From Deltaproteobacteria bacterium (GTDB lineage Bacteria; Desulfobacterota; Desulfomonilia; Desulfomonilales; Desulfomonilaceae), in contig JAPLJJ010000056.1 of NCBI GenBank assembly GCA_026388665.1, forward strand, positions 1-54,823: 54,823 bases of DNA. The letters run 5' to 3'. This document shows, piece by piece, positions 27,171 through 36,180 of the stretch. The notes beneath the pieces were generated by a model, which saw only the letters and a program-made list of their open reading frames with translations, ran no database searches and was not told the origin of the DNA. The translations under genes and the position numbers were made by a program. Within the stretch, counting starts at the first letter, position 1. Every line of letters begins with the position of its first letter.

Positions 27171-27295
27171 AAATAGGTATGGTTTAGTTTCTTCTTTGTG
27201 CCCTTTAAGGTAGCAATTATCATACCAAACATATGACATCCCGGATACCTCAATCACTATTTAGCACAAATATAGCATCTTTAAACAGTAAGCTG

Positions 27296-27320
27296 ATATA
27301 TATAAGGTTGTTATATATAT
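27296..27320. repeat. Perfect 10-bp AT inverted repeat
   Basis: ATATATATAA (27296-27305), loop GGTTG and TTATATATAT (27311-27320) are perfectly complementary. The element sits about 90 bases before the SH3 protein gene. Its pure A/T stem could extrude or melt easily and may mark a promoter region or a weak terminator. No protein-binding role can be assigned. Confidence 0.4.
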
Positions 27321-27406
27321 TTTATTAATTAGTTTCTCAATTATTCTTGCATTTGTTCATTTGTAATGATAATTCCCAGCAATAATACTTATAAGAGGTG
27401 CTGGCT

Positions 27407-28213
27407 GTGACTCTCCAAATTATCTTCTCCATAATACAGATCGCATGCCTCGTTATCTTCCTCGTTCTCTGGCGGCTTTGGATTAAGAAAAAACTCGCTT
27501 CTTCCTTTCTTATCGAGGATGAGGACCGACTCCTATTCCCATTTCGCTATCTTTCATGGATCCTCGGTGGCGTAGTCCTGATCACCGCTCTTGCCCAGGC
27601 GCATTTTCTGTGGGTCTCCACTACGGAAAAGAAAGAAACCTCAAAAATAAAGGCCCTATACACGAAAGTGGAAGAACAAGGCCGTACCATAGACGAAATG
27701 AAAAGAATTATGGAAAAGTTGGGCCGTGACGTTGAACTTAATTTTAAGGCCCTGAAGGTTTTTGGAAAAGATCAGTTGAATCAGATGAGATCCAACAAGC
27801 TTACAAACGACCTCAGACTCCAGCAGAATGAACCGGCGACAAAGGACGGTTCTGCGGCAAAATCCAACACAATTAAGTCAGCTTCGCTCCAAGGAGGTTT
27901 CGCTCAGGAGGCTAAGGCATCATCAGCGTCAGCTTCGACTCCGTCTCCAGAACTCACTAAGAATAATGATCAGTTCTCGGACAACTCTTCTATGCACTTG
28001 AGCCGAAAAGGAAAATCTATTGCAGACAATTTGAGAGTAAGAAAGCAGCCCAGTGAGGACGCTCCGATTGTGGACAGACTTATGGCTGGGCAGCCCATTA
28101 AGATCACGGAGAAAAAAGTATTGGGAGAAAAAGTCTGGTTCAGAGTGGTTACGCCGTCTGGAAAAGCCGGATGGGTAGAATTTAATTACATAAAGCTTGA
28201 AGGCGCCGTTTGA
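27407..28213 (+). CDS. Membrane-anchored coiled-coil protein with C-terminal SH3 domain
   Basis: About 268 residues from the GTG at 27407, which has AGAGG eight bases upstream; a GTG three codons earlier overlaps that site. Two N-terminal hydrophobic segments (about 4-24 and 48-66) flank a short basic loop. They are followed by a coiled coil (EEQGRTIDEMKRIMEKLGRD), a Ser/Ala/Gln-rich linker and a bacterial SH3 domain at the C terminus (about 205-268, with DNLRVRKQPSEDAPIVDRL and GKAGWVEFNYIKL). Bacterial SH3b domains commonly bind peptidoglycan. The layout suggests an envelope protein tethering membrane to cell wall. No closer family was recognised. Confidence 0.75.
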   Translation: MTLQIIFSIIQIACLVIFLVLWRLWIKKKLASSFLIEDEDRLLFPFRYLSWILGGVVLITALAQAHFLWVSTTEKKETSKIKALYTKVEEQGRTIDEMKRIMEKLGRDVELNFKALKVFGKDQLNQMRSNKLTNDLRLQQNEPATKDGSAAKSNTIKSASLQGGFAQEAKASSASASTPSPELTKNNDQFSDNSSMHLSRKGKSIADNLRVRKQPSEDAPIVDRLMAGQPIKITEKKVLGEKVWFRVVTPSGKAGWVEFNYIKLEGAV

Positions 28214-28254
28214 TCTGCCGTAAAGATCGATTCCCTATATCATTATTTATTGCA

Positions 28255-30327
28255 TCAAGCCGTTGAACCGATAAACGAAAAATCGGCCACTACAGTGAAC
28301 AATTGGAAAATATTACCCAGAAGCGCCAGCCTGTTTCGTCTTATGTCAGGATCTTCAGCCATGACCAGAACTGAGTCAAAAAATACATCGATGGGTCGTC
28401 TCAACTCAGTCATTATTTCCAACGCCGCCGAATAGTCCCCATTAGTAAATGCGACCCCGCATCTGTCACTGACAGTCTTCAGCGTTTCATACAGATCTAT
28501 CTCAGAGGGGGCTTGCAGTAGTTCCGGTCTCAACTGAGCGGGAGCCTGATCTTTCAATATATTCATTACCCTTTTGAAACCAACGAGTATCAATTCAAAG
28601 TCGTCTCTTTTTTTCCATGCCGCCAGGGCCTCCAACCGGCGTCTCGCATCAACCATGTCGTAAAAATCAGCCCTTACAACCGCTTCAACAACATCGAGTG
28701 GAAAATCTCGCCCTGCATGGAAGTTCACAAACCTCGCCCTGAAGAAATCTAATACGTCGGCTTCAACTTCATCTCTGGATCGAGAACGTTTGGATTCAAC
28801 GAGCCCAACAGCCTCTTTAATCAACCATGTCAGATCAACTTTCCATTCGTGTCGCATCAGGATCTGAATGATCGATATTGCGTGCCTCCTCAGAGCGTAT
28901 GGATCAGCCGCGCCTGAAGGAATCAACCCAACACTGAAACATCCGCAAATGGTGTCTATACGATCGGAAATGGACAATACGGCCCCTATAACGCTTTCAG
29001 GCAGGTCATCGCCGGAATGAGTGGGGAGATAATGCTCTCTAATCGCTGTAGCAACCTCATCCGACTCACCGTCCATTCGTGCGTAATAACTGCCGATGAT
29101 GCCTTGCAGTTCCGGAAACTCGTAGACAATGCCTGTTTCCAAATCGCACTTGCACAACAAAGCGGCCCGCTCAACCTGCGAAATCTTTTCAGGCGCCCAC
29201 ATACCAGCCAGCATACGGGCTATGGCTGCGAACCTTTCAACCTTTTCAAACGCGGTCCCGAGCCTGGAATGAAAAACTACCCCCTTTAGAGCGCCCAATC
29301 GATTGAAAAGCGGTTGTTTTCTATCTTCTTTGAAATAGAACCTGGCATCTTCAAGTCTTGCCTTTAGAACTCGCTGATGTCCCCGCCTGGAAACTTCTTC
29401 GTCTTTCACCGGGGTATTGTTGACCGCAATGAATCGATTCCTGATTCTTCCCTGCGCGTCCTGAAGACAGAAATATCTCTGGTGTTTCTTCATGCACGTG
29501 ATCAGGATGGATGCGGGAAGTTCAAGAAAATCTTTGGAAAAAGAACCCATGATGGGATATGGGCTCTCAACAAGGAAAGAGATCTCATCCAGCAGCGCCT
29601 CATCTTCGAAAGGCATCAATCCTTCCGACTCGGCCATCTGCTTGACTTCGTTTTTTATGATCGCAGCGCGCTTTTCAAAATCGATTTCAATCCCCTGATC
29701 ACTTAATTTGTCTCTAAAATCATGAAAAGAGGCGACCATGAAACTTTGAGGATGAGTGAACCTGTGGCCAAAACTGTAATTCGCGCTCGAGATATTTCCA
29801 AAACTGAACGGTATTACAGTCCCGTCAAAGATTGCGATGATCCAGTGGATAGGACGCACAAATCTTACGTCAAGATCCATCCACCTCATTGTCTTGGGGA
29901 AATAAATTTTTTCAAGGATTTCCGGAATTGCCTGAGAAAGGGCTTCTATTGTGGAGCTGCCCTCTTCTGTTTTCCTAACGCCGACGACTTCACACTTTGG
30001 AGTTTGTATTCTTATCAGGTCCCCAACCGAAACCCCCTGGCTCCTGGCGAAGCCCTCAGCAGCCTTTGTCGGTTTCCCCAAGTCGTCAAAAGCAGAGGCG
30101 ACAGGAGGACCTGTTTTTTCGAACGTTCTCGAATCGGATGACTCCGCCACATCGGATATTCTCATTATGAGACGACGTGGCGTGGCAAATGTCTCAATCG
30201 GGCCGTGGGAAATCAAAGAGTTCTCAAAAAAGCGTGAAAAAAGCTCCGAGACTGATCGCAACGCCGGTTTTATATAACCGGCTGGTATTTCTTCTATCCC
30301 AATTTCAAGTAAAAACTCGCCTTTCAT
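28255..30327 (-). CDS. glyS: Glycyl-tRNA synthetase beta subunit
   Basis: 690 residues. Together with GlyQ it forms the alpha2beta2 bacterial glycyl-tRNA synthetase, and the beta chain recognises tRNA-Gly. The start is LLEIGIEEIPAGYIKPAL, a family hallmark. ATPRRLIMRI (about 50-60), SFGHRFTHP and the MKKHQRYF segment (about 270-277) are present, and a DALR-type anticodon-binding domain closes the protein. ATG at 30327 has AAGGG eight bases upstream and is preferred to ATG at 30342, which has none. glyQ ends about 23 bases upstream, so the two form the usual operon. Confidence 0.96.
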   Translation of the reverse strand: MKGEFLLEIGIEEIPAGYIKPALRSVSELFSRFFENSLISHGPIETFATPRRLIMRISDVAESSDSRTFEKTGPPVASAFDDLGKPTKAAEGFARSQGVSVGDLIRIQTPKCEVVGVRKTEEGSSTIEALSQAIPEILEKIYFPKTMRWMDLDVRFVRPIHWIIAIFDGTVIPFSFGNISSANYSFGHRFTHPQSFMVASFHDFRDKLSDQGIEIDFEKRAAIIKNEVKQMAESEGLMPFEDEALLDEISFLVESPYPIMGSFSKDFLELPASILITCMKKHQRYFCLQDAQGRIRNRFIAVNNTPVKDEEVSRRGHQRVLKARLEDARFYFKEDRKQPLFNRLGALKGVVFHSRLGTAFEKVERFAAIARMLAGMWAPEKISQVERAALLCKCDLETGIVYEFPELQGIIGSYYARMDGESDEVATAIREHYLPTHSGDDLPESVIGAVLSISDRIDTICGCFSVGLIPSGAADPYALRRHAISIIQILMRHEWKVDLTWLIKEAVGLVESKRSRSRDEVEADVLDFFRARFVNFHAGRDFPLDVVEAVVRADFYDMVDARRRLEALAAWKKRDDFELILVGFKRVMNILKDQAPAQLRPELLQAPSEIDLYETLKTVSDRCGVAFTNGDYSAALEIMTELRRPIDVFFDSVLVMAEDPDIRRNRLALLGNIFQLFTVVADFSFIGSTA

Positions 30328-30350
30328 AGCATGGCCCTTCATCCGGAAAA

Positions 30351-31238
30351 TTAAACGTTTTCTTCTCTGAGTAACGGAAATCCCATAACTTCACGTTGGT
30401 TCAAGTACGCCTGTGCGGCCTTTCGGGCCAGATTGCGAACCCGATGTATATAAGAGGTTCGTTCGGCAACGCTAATTGCGCCCCTAGCGTCAAGGACATT
30501 GAATACATGAGAGCATTTCAGACAATAATCATATCCTGGTAATGCAAGCGGCTCATCACTATCCAATAAAGCCTCGGCTTCGGCTTCGTACATTGAGAAC
30601 AGTTTAATCAACATTCCAGCGTCAGCTCTCTCAAAGTTATAGAAGGAACCTTCCACCTCTGATCTGTGATGAATATCCCCATAGGTAATGTTTTGTGTCC
30701 ACTTCAGGTTGTATACGCTCTCCACACCCTGAAGGAACATGCATATTCGCTCAATTCCATAAGTCAACTCCACGGAAACCGGCTTCAGATCGAAACCACC
30801 CGCCTGTTGAAAGTAAGTGAATTGTGTAATTTCCATACCATCCAACCAGACTTCCCATCCGACTCCCCATGCGCCGAGTGTTGGGGATTCCCAGTCATCT
30901 TCCACAAACCTGATGTCATGAGACAAAGGATCTATGCCTAACGACGCCAGTGATTCGATGTACAATTCCTGAATCTCGAGTGGAGATGGCTTCAATATAA
31001 CTTGGTATTGGTAATAGTGCTGAAGCCTGTTAGGATTTTCTCCGTATCTGCCATCCGTGGGACGTCTGGAGGGTTCGACATAAGCCACATTCCAAGGCTC
31101 TGGTCCCAATACTCTAAGAAAAGTCGCAGGATTCATCGTGCCTGCGCCCTTTTCAACATCATAAGGCTGCTGAATCACGCAACCATGATCCGCCCAAAAC
31201 CTTTCCAAACCAAAGATTAACTCTTGAAACGTGAGCAT
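30351..31238 (-). CDS. glyQ: Glycyl-tRNA synthetase alpha subunit
   Basis: 295 residues, standard length. This is the catalytic class II aminoacyl-tRNA synthetase subunit that forms glycyl-adenylate. The signatures are [14 protein letters not shown] near the start, [20 protein letters not shown] (motif 2 region), [20 protein letters not shown], and [12 protein letters not shown] as motif 3. It is the first gene of glyQS and faces a divergent TPR gene across a 191-base gap that should hold its promoter. Two-subunit glycyl-tRNA synthetase is typical of most bacteria, including Desulfobacterota. Confidence 0.97.
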   Translation of the reverse strand: MLTFQELIFGLERFWADHGCVIQQPYDVEKGAGTMNPATFLRVLGPEPWNVAYVEPSRRPTDGRYGENPNRLQHYYQYQVILKPSPLEIQELYIESLASLGIDPLSHDIRFVEDDWESPTLGAWGVGWEVWLDGMEITQFTYFQQAGGFDLKPVSVELTYGIERICMFLQGVESVYNLKWTQNITYGDIHHRSEVEGSFYNFERADAGMLIKLFSMYEAEAEALLDSDEPLALPGYDYCLKCSHVFNVLDARGAISVAERTSYIHRVRNLARKAAQAYLNQREVMGFPLLREENV

Positions 31239-31429
31239 TGACAGGGCCTTCCTGAGCTTGATTGTGTCCCGACTCTCCGTGTGGCCTTTCGGCTGGAATC
31301 GAGCTATCCCTTCTTCGTAACATTAGAGCTTTTAACAAGTCAAGGTCCGCTCTCGGATTTGATTAATGTCTCATAACCGCGTATAATTCGCTGAACTGCC
31401 ATCGATACAAAAAAACCGGAAAGGACTTC

Positions 31430-31993
31430 ATGCGAAAAGATAGTGTTTCACCTTGGCTTATCTGCGTCTTCCTGACGCATGCGCTCCTGACCGTCGTGAC
31501 CCCTGTTCTTGGGCAATCGGAAACGCTTGATCCGACCAAATCCGATTACTATGTAAAAAGAGGCTTGGCCTTTATGGAAAAGGGTCAAACATCAGAGGCG
31601 ATAGCTGACTTCACTGCCGCCTTGGAGATTAAACCAGGCTCAATAACAGCTTTGAGTCAAAGGGCTAGGGCCTTTTTCTTCACCGGTCAGGCATCAAGGA
31701 GCATGGATGACCTTAATCGGGCGATCCGACAGGTGCCTTCAAACGCTGATCTCTTTAAATTAAGAGCTGATATACTTTCGACTTCGGGCGACTTCGAGAA
31801 TGCGATCAAGGATTATAACAAGGCAATAAGCTTGTCGCCGTACACCGCTGCGGCTTATAACAACAGAGCGGTAGCTCTGGCAAACCTAAACAAAGCGAAA
31901 GAGGCGGTGGAAGATCTTAACACTGCTATGGAACTTTCCATCACTAAGCCCAGTTCTCCAGCGCCATCCGTTTTTCAGGGATCGCAATGGTAA
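31430..31993 (+). CDS. Secreted TPR-repeat protein
   Basis: 187 residues. A signal peptide (about 1-29, hydrophobic core WLICVFLTHALLTVV, cleavage after VLG) precedes about four tetratricopeptide repeats. They start YYVKRGLAFMEKGQTSEAIADFTAAL and continue at about 34-residue steps to AAAYNNRAVALANLNKAKEAVEDLNTAM. TPRs form protein-binding superhelices, so this is probably a periplasmic assembly or scaffolding factor. The C terminus is short and lacks another domain. It stands alone between glyQ and the electron-transfer cluster. Confidence 0.82.
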   Translation: MRKDSVSPWLICVFLTHALLTVVTPVLGQSETLDPTKSDYYVKRGLAFMEKGQTSEAIADFTAALEIKPGSITALSQRARAFFFTGQASRSMDDLNRAIRQVPSNADLFKLRADILSTSGDFENAIKDYNKAISLSPYTAAAYNNRAVALANLNKAKEAVEDLNTAMELSITKPSSPAPSVFQGSQW

Positions 31994-32148
31994 TAATGCT
32001 TTAACTTTTCCTGCCACCGGAGAGAAGTCTTCTTAATCAGAAATAAATTCTTCGAATCATGGCCGGGTTTTTGGGCTATCGACGCGCTTTGGTAATTTAA
32101 TCAACGCAAGACCTTTTTAATCAAGATCGAGAGGTTTTGGGATCTGTG

Positions 32149-33207
32149 ATGATTGGAAACCATGATAGACGGGTAATAATTGTGGGAGGCGGGATAGCCG
32201 GCTTGGCTGTCGCCAGGTTGCTTTCAGAAAATGGGCTGCCGTTCACTCTGGTTGAAAGATCCGACAAATTAGGCGGCCACACGAAGGATTGGGCTTGCAT
32301 GGCCGTAGATGAGTGCAAGAACTGTTTCTGCTGTTTGGTATTCGATTACGAGGACACAGTGGCCTCTTGCCGGAACAGCGAGATATTGGTCGGTTACGAA
32401 CTGTCATCGGTCGTCAGCTCTGATTCAGGAATCCAGCGAGTTAAAGTCCGACAGGTCGATTCCGGAGCGGAACAGGAAATTCAAGCCTCTGCTCTAGTCC
32501 TTGCAATAGGTTTTGACACCTTTGACCCGGTTGACAAGGGTTTCTGGGGATATGGGCAGATTGACGGGGTGCTTACACTGGCTGATCTTAACCATATTAT
32601 ACGATCAAATGATTTGGGGAAATTATCCCCTGTTCCCGAAGGTGCGTTAGATGTAGCTTTTTTCCAGTGTATCGGGTCACGTGATAAATCTATTGGAGCG
32701 AACTATTGTTCTCAGTATTGCTGTGGGAGCGCAATCAGGGCAGCCTTGAAACTTATCCATGAAGTCCCAGGCTGCAACGTTTCCATCTTTTATATTGACC
32801 TGCAACTCCCCGGTAAAACTACTCGGGACTTAATGGAGGAAGCCCAAGAAAAAGGCGTTCGTTTCCTGCAAGGGGTCCCTGGTGAAATCCGGCCGCTTCA
32901 GGAAGGCGGACTCCAGGTAATCTCGGAGATAGATGGTCAGAACGTGGCTGAACGGTTTGACCGGATTGTGCTCTCTGTTGGGCAACGCCCATCTGCATCT
33001 GCCGCTGCCATCTCAAAAATATTGGGAGCGCCCTTGAATGAGTTTGGCTTTTTTGAAACACGCACTTTGTTTGACGCCGTTCGTTCTCCCGCTAATGGCG
33101 TATATATCGCTGGTAGTTGCTCTAGCCCGGCAAGCATCCCGGACGTTGCGGTTAGTGCTGGAACAGTAGTCTCAGCCATAATTGCCGACATCGAAAAGGC
33201 AAGTTGA
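32149..33207 (+). CDS. HdrA/QmoA-like FAD-dependent oxidoreductase
   Basis: 352 residues. The N-terminal FAD Rossmann motif VIIVGGGIAGLAVA lies at residues 9-22, with LVERSDKLGGH following. A cysteine-rich DECKNCFCC (Cys56, 59, 61, 62, plus Cys50) sits where QmoA has its conserved PPTCG stretch. The HdrA signature FFQCIGSRD...NYCSQYCCGSAI is near residue 175, and the late GVYIAGSCSSPASI closes the FAD site. QmoA and HdrA pass electrons between quinone or Fe-S partners and a flavin, and HdrA can bifurcate. Start ATG 32149 is preferred over TTG 32137. It is the first gene of the electron-transfer cluster, eight bases before the QmoB-like gene. About 350 residues is shorter than usual QmoA (about 410). 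Confidence 0.85.
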   Translation: MIGNHDRRVIIVGGGIAGLAVARLLSENGLPFTLVERSDKLGGHTKDWACMAVDECKNCFCCLVFDYEDTVASCRNSEILVGYELSSVVSSDSGIQRVKVRQVDSGAEQEIQASALVLAIGFDTFDPVDKGFWGYGQIDGVLTLADLNHIIRSNDLGKLSPVPEGALDVAFFQCIGSRDKSIGANYCSQYCCGSAIRAALKLIHEVPGCNVSIFYIDLQLPGKTTRDLMEEAQEKGVRFLQGVPGEIRPLQEGGLQVISEIDGQNVAERFDRIVLSVGQRPSASAAAISKILGAPLNEFGFFETRTLFDAVRSPANGVYIAGSCSSPASIPDVAVSAGTVVSAIIADIEKAS

Positions 33208-33214
33208 GGTAATT

Positions 33215-34825
33215 ATGCTTAACTCTAAACTTCAAACAAATACGCTTCAAGAAACTCGTGCTAATCAATCGGCGTTGGTTGTGGGTAATGGATTGACCGC
33301 TTCAATCGTGACCGCCGCCGTCAAGAGCCTTGGAATCGATGTAACTCGATCCAAATTTGGATTAGATTCCGCGCTTCTGTTTCATAGTGGTGGACGCGGA
33401 CCATTCGAGGCTTTTGTCAGGTTTCTAAATGAAGGAGCGTTCCGGTGCGAGACAACGGCAAGTTCGACCCCCGTCGAGATAATCCCTGTCGAAAAAGGAT
33501 TTGTCGTAACTTTTGATGATGGAAGTAGATCTGAATTCGGCTGCGTTTTTTTTGCGACGGAGGGAAACCTGAAACCGATTCCCAACGATCTTCCCGATGG
33601 TGTCAACATTGTAACACCTGGAATATTGAAAGTCCCCTCGAGCCAATCCGCATGTTTTGTCCTCGATTATGAAGAAATTACAGATCCGTCAATTGGCATG
33701 AACGCTATGCGTATGGCTCTGGATAATCAACTCTCCGGCGGGAATTCGTTCGTCCTTCTGCGCCATGCCCCGGTCCAGGGAATGCTCGGAGAGACCTTGT
33801 ATGAAACGGCCCGTCTGGCAGGGGTAAGGTTCCTTAGATTTGGAAATATAGCGCCTAGAATTGAGCGCCTACAAACATCCAACGACTTGTCGATTAAGTT
33901 TCAAATATCCATTCAGGACATTATTGAACGAGGAGAAGATATTCTCATCGAATGTGATCGGGTGTTTGTGACAGTGAATCCTCTCCCGGCCGACATTCCG
34001 ATTGCTTTCAAACATCTCTTAAGCAAAGAGACCGACCCGTTGGGATTTCTGATCCAAGACAGCGTTCATTGTCTAACAGGAAAATCCTTTCGAAGAGGAT
34101 TATACTGCGTAGGACCTTCAACCGGGTGTATGGATCTCCTTGAAACTGTTTTTTCGGCCTCGGCGGCAGCAGCCGATGCGAGATCATGGCTCGGTCTCCT
34201 TGAACAGGCGCCATCAAGCTCGAAAATGTCCGTGTCAGAACAATGTATCAGATGCTTGACATGCTTGCGGTTGTGCCCGCATGCGGCAATATCCCTAAAA
34301 TCTCAGCCGTCCAAGTCCAGTGTGAACATTACAGGGGCCAGATGTTTGGAGTGCGGAATATGTGTCGCTGAATGCCCACGAAACGCTCTTGATCTGAAGG
34401 GTTTCCCGGAAGAGGACTTTGTGACCCTGATTGAGAGACTCCGGGCACAGAATGCTCACGACTCGACTGTAGTTTTTGGCTGCCATCGATCTGCCGGCCG
34501 AGCGCTATCCGAAATTGAACTGCCGGAAAAGGTGATCTTCTTTCCTGTTTCTTGCGCTGGCAGACTGTCTGAATCAATCCTGTCAGCCACTCTGCTTGCC
34601 GGAATCAAGGGGATCTTGGTGCTCGGTTGTCACCACGGGAACTGCCGGTCGAAAAACGGAACCGATTGGGCAAAGGCCCGTCTTGATACAATGACAACCA
34701 GGTTGAACACCATGTTTAAGGACATAGGTTCATTTTCATATAAGACAATGGCCGCCAATGAATCCCCAAGGATGCTAAAACTAATTAATGAATTTCTAGA
34801 TTCAGTTGATAGAATTCCCGATTGA
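33215..34825 (+). CDS. QmoB-like protein: degenerate HdrA domain, two 4Fe-4S sites and MvhD-like domain
   Basis: 536 residues. The N-terminal HdrA-like domain keeps only a partial dinucleotide motif (ALVVGNGLTAS, residues 20-30), so FAD binding may be weakened. The 2x[4Fe-4S] ferredoxin module is intact, with CIRCLTCLRLCP at about 343-354 and CLECGICVAECP at about 376-387. The C-terminal MvhD/FlpD-like domain (about 410-500) keeps SCAGRLSES and LGCHHGNCRSKNG but has lost the first FCCNWC cysteines (FGCHRSAG instead). This order of domains is that of QmoB. It probably relays electrons between the QmoA-like flavoprotein and the HdrD-like partner. ATG at 33215 has GAGG before it. Confidence 0.82.
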   Translation: MLNSKLQTNTLQETRANQSALVVGNGLTASIVTAAVKSLGIDVTRSKFGLDSALLFHSGGRGPFEAFVRFLNEGAFRCETTASSTPVEIIPVEKGFVVTFDDGSRSEFGCVFFATEGNLKPIPNDLPDGVNIVTPGILKVPSSQSACFVLDYEEITDPSIGMNAMRMALDNQLSGGNSFVLLRHAPVQGMLGETLYETARLAGVRFLRFGNIAPRIERLQTSNDLSIKFQISIQDIIERGEDILIECDRVFVTVNPLPADIPIAFKHLLSKETDPLGFLIQDSVHCLTGKSFRRGLYCVGPSTGCMDLLETVFSASAAAADARSWLGLLEQAPSSSKMSVSEQCIRCLTCLRLCPHAAISLKSQPSKSSVNITGARCLECGICVAECPRNALDLKGFPEEDFVTLIERLRAQNAHDSTVVFGCHRSAGRALSEIELPEKVIFFPVSCAGRLSESILSATLLAGIKGILVLGCHHGNCRSKNGTDWAKARLDTMTTRLNTMFKDIGSFSYKTMAANESPRMLKLINEFLDSVDRIPD

Positions 34826-34880
34826 TCAAATCAGCATTCTGTCAAACTGTCGATGATGTTATCCGTAAATGGAGCGACTA

Positions 34881-36098
34881 ATGGATCGTGGAACCATTTC
34901 TAATTCTGCTCAGAACATGAACCGGACAAACAGCGATGAGCATTCTAAAAATATTGACATCTGTTTCACGTGCGGGCAATGCGTTTCCCGTTGTTTCCTC
35001 AGTCAAAGTTATCCGGATATCAATCCTAGAAAGATAATTCGAAAGACCTTGCTTGGGCGGGAACGGGAGATAATAGATTCAGAGTTTATCTGGGCATGCA
35101 CTCTATGTGGAAGATGTACTACGGATTGTCCCCAGGGATTGCATATGGATGTAATAGTCAGGCGGTTGAGATTTCTTGCCTGCGGCCTGGGCAAAGGTCC
35201 AAAAAGAATATTGCAGGGAATTGGTAAGGCCCTTGAGGTCGGAAATAACGTCGGCATGGAACCGGAAGCCTTTGTTGACATGGTTGAATGGCTGGTGGAA
35301 GAAACCACCGAAGAAATGGAAGGCTCGGAAAATAACAGCATATCGGCGCCGTTTGACAAGAAGGGCGCAGAGATCCTCTACCTCCCTAATCCGAGGGAAT
35401 ACACATCGAATCCGAAGATGTTCCAGACCTATTTGAAGTTTTTTTCGTACACTGAGGCGGACTGGACACTTTCGTCAAGGGTCTTTGACATCACAAACTG
35501 GGCCTATTACATGGGTGACGCTGAAGCCGCGACAACCTTGGTTCGAAATATAGTTGAAGAAACCCGGCGCCTTGGAGCCAAGATTCTCCTCTCCACGGAG
35601 TGTGGTCACGGATTCAAGATCTTGCGCAAGGACGCCGAGACATGGCTAGGAGAGCCGTTAGGCTTCGAAGTGCTTGGGATCGTGGAATTGGCTCATCGTT
35701 ATCTGAAACAAGGCCAACTATCAATCAAGCCGGCTTCCATAGAAGGCAGGGTTACATACCATGATCCATGTAATGTGGGTCGGAAACTGGGGGTGTTTGA
35801 GGAGCCCCGTCAGTTGATCAAAGCCATCACCGACGATTTTGTCGAGATGTGGCCCAATCGAAAGTATAGCATCTGCTGTGGAGGAGGTGGATCGGTTGGG
35901 CAAAACACCGACATGGGGCAAAAAAGGCTTGAACACGCGCGGAAAAAGATTGACCAGATAATCAAAACCGGCGCAAATGTTGTCGCCACCTCGTGCCAGA
36001 ATTGCCTCAGTCAGCTCGATGATTTACAGGCTGGCAATGATCTTCCGATACAGGTAAAATCGGTGATTGAGCTGGTGGTTGAATCAATTGAAGCTTAG
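34881..36098 (+). CDS. HdrD-like Fe-S oxidoreductase (first paralogue)
   Basis: 405 residues. The N-terminal HdrC-type module has two complete 4Fe-4S motifs, CFTCGQCVSRC (Cys28, 31, 34, 38) and CTLCGRCTTDCP (Cys73, 76, 79, 83). An HdrB-type module with two CCG-like halves follows. The second half is canonical (YHDPC, CCGGGG near 333, SCQNC near 372), whereas the first has a single cysteine (STECGHGF), so a non-cubane cluster there is doubtful. HdrD-type proteins exchange electrons with thiol/disulfide or other partners. ATG at 34881 with GGAG six bases before is preferred over ATG 34869. It is about 60 per cent identical by eye to the gene at 39070. Confidence 0.87.
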   Translation: MDRGTISNSAQNMNRTNSDEHSKNIDICFTCGQCVSRCFLSQSYPDINPRKIIRKTLLGREREIIDSEFIWACTLCGRCTTDCPQGLHMDVIVRRLRFLACGLGKGPKRILQGIGKALEVGNNVGMEPEAFVDMVEWLVEETTEEMEGSENNSISAPFDKKGAEILYLPNPREYTSNPKMFQTYLKFFSYTEADWTLSSRVFDITNWAYYMGDAEAATTLVRNIVEETRRLGAKILLSTECGHGFKILRKDAETWLGEPLGFEVLGIVELAHRYLKQGQLSIKPASIEGRVTYHDPCNVGRKLGVFEEPRQLIKAITDDFVEMWPNRKYSICCGGGGSVGQNTDMGQKRLEHARKKIDQIIKTGANVVATSCQNCLSQLDDLQAGNDLPIQVKSVIELVVESIEA

Positions 36099-36180
36099 AA
36101 ATAGGGAATGGATCGCCTGGGGGTCATACAGTCTTTTTTCTACTGAAGAGACATTATAATAATTCACGGGAGATTGGAAT

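Larger units (their letters stand above)
26958..27406. other. AT-rich intergenic region with two hairpins
   Basis: About 450 bases between the divergent rpmH operon and the SH3 protein gene. It contains a terminator-like hairpin read leftward (27145-27170) and a perfect AT-rich hairpin (27296-27320), listed separately. A region next to rpmH can carry the replication origin, so I searched for TTATCCACA-type DnaA boxes. Only a poor match, TTATCCAAC near 27110, was seen, so an origin is not supported. No open frame of note was found. Confidence 0.45.

Noticed and set aside
27055-27400. Replication origin next to rpmH.
   Set aside because: Neither dnaA nor clusters of DnaA boxes are present; the only similar site, TTATCCAAC near 27110, is a poor match.
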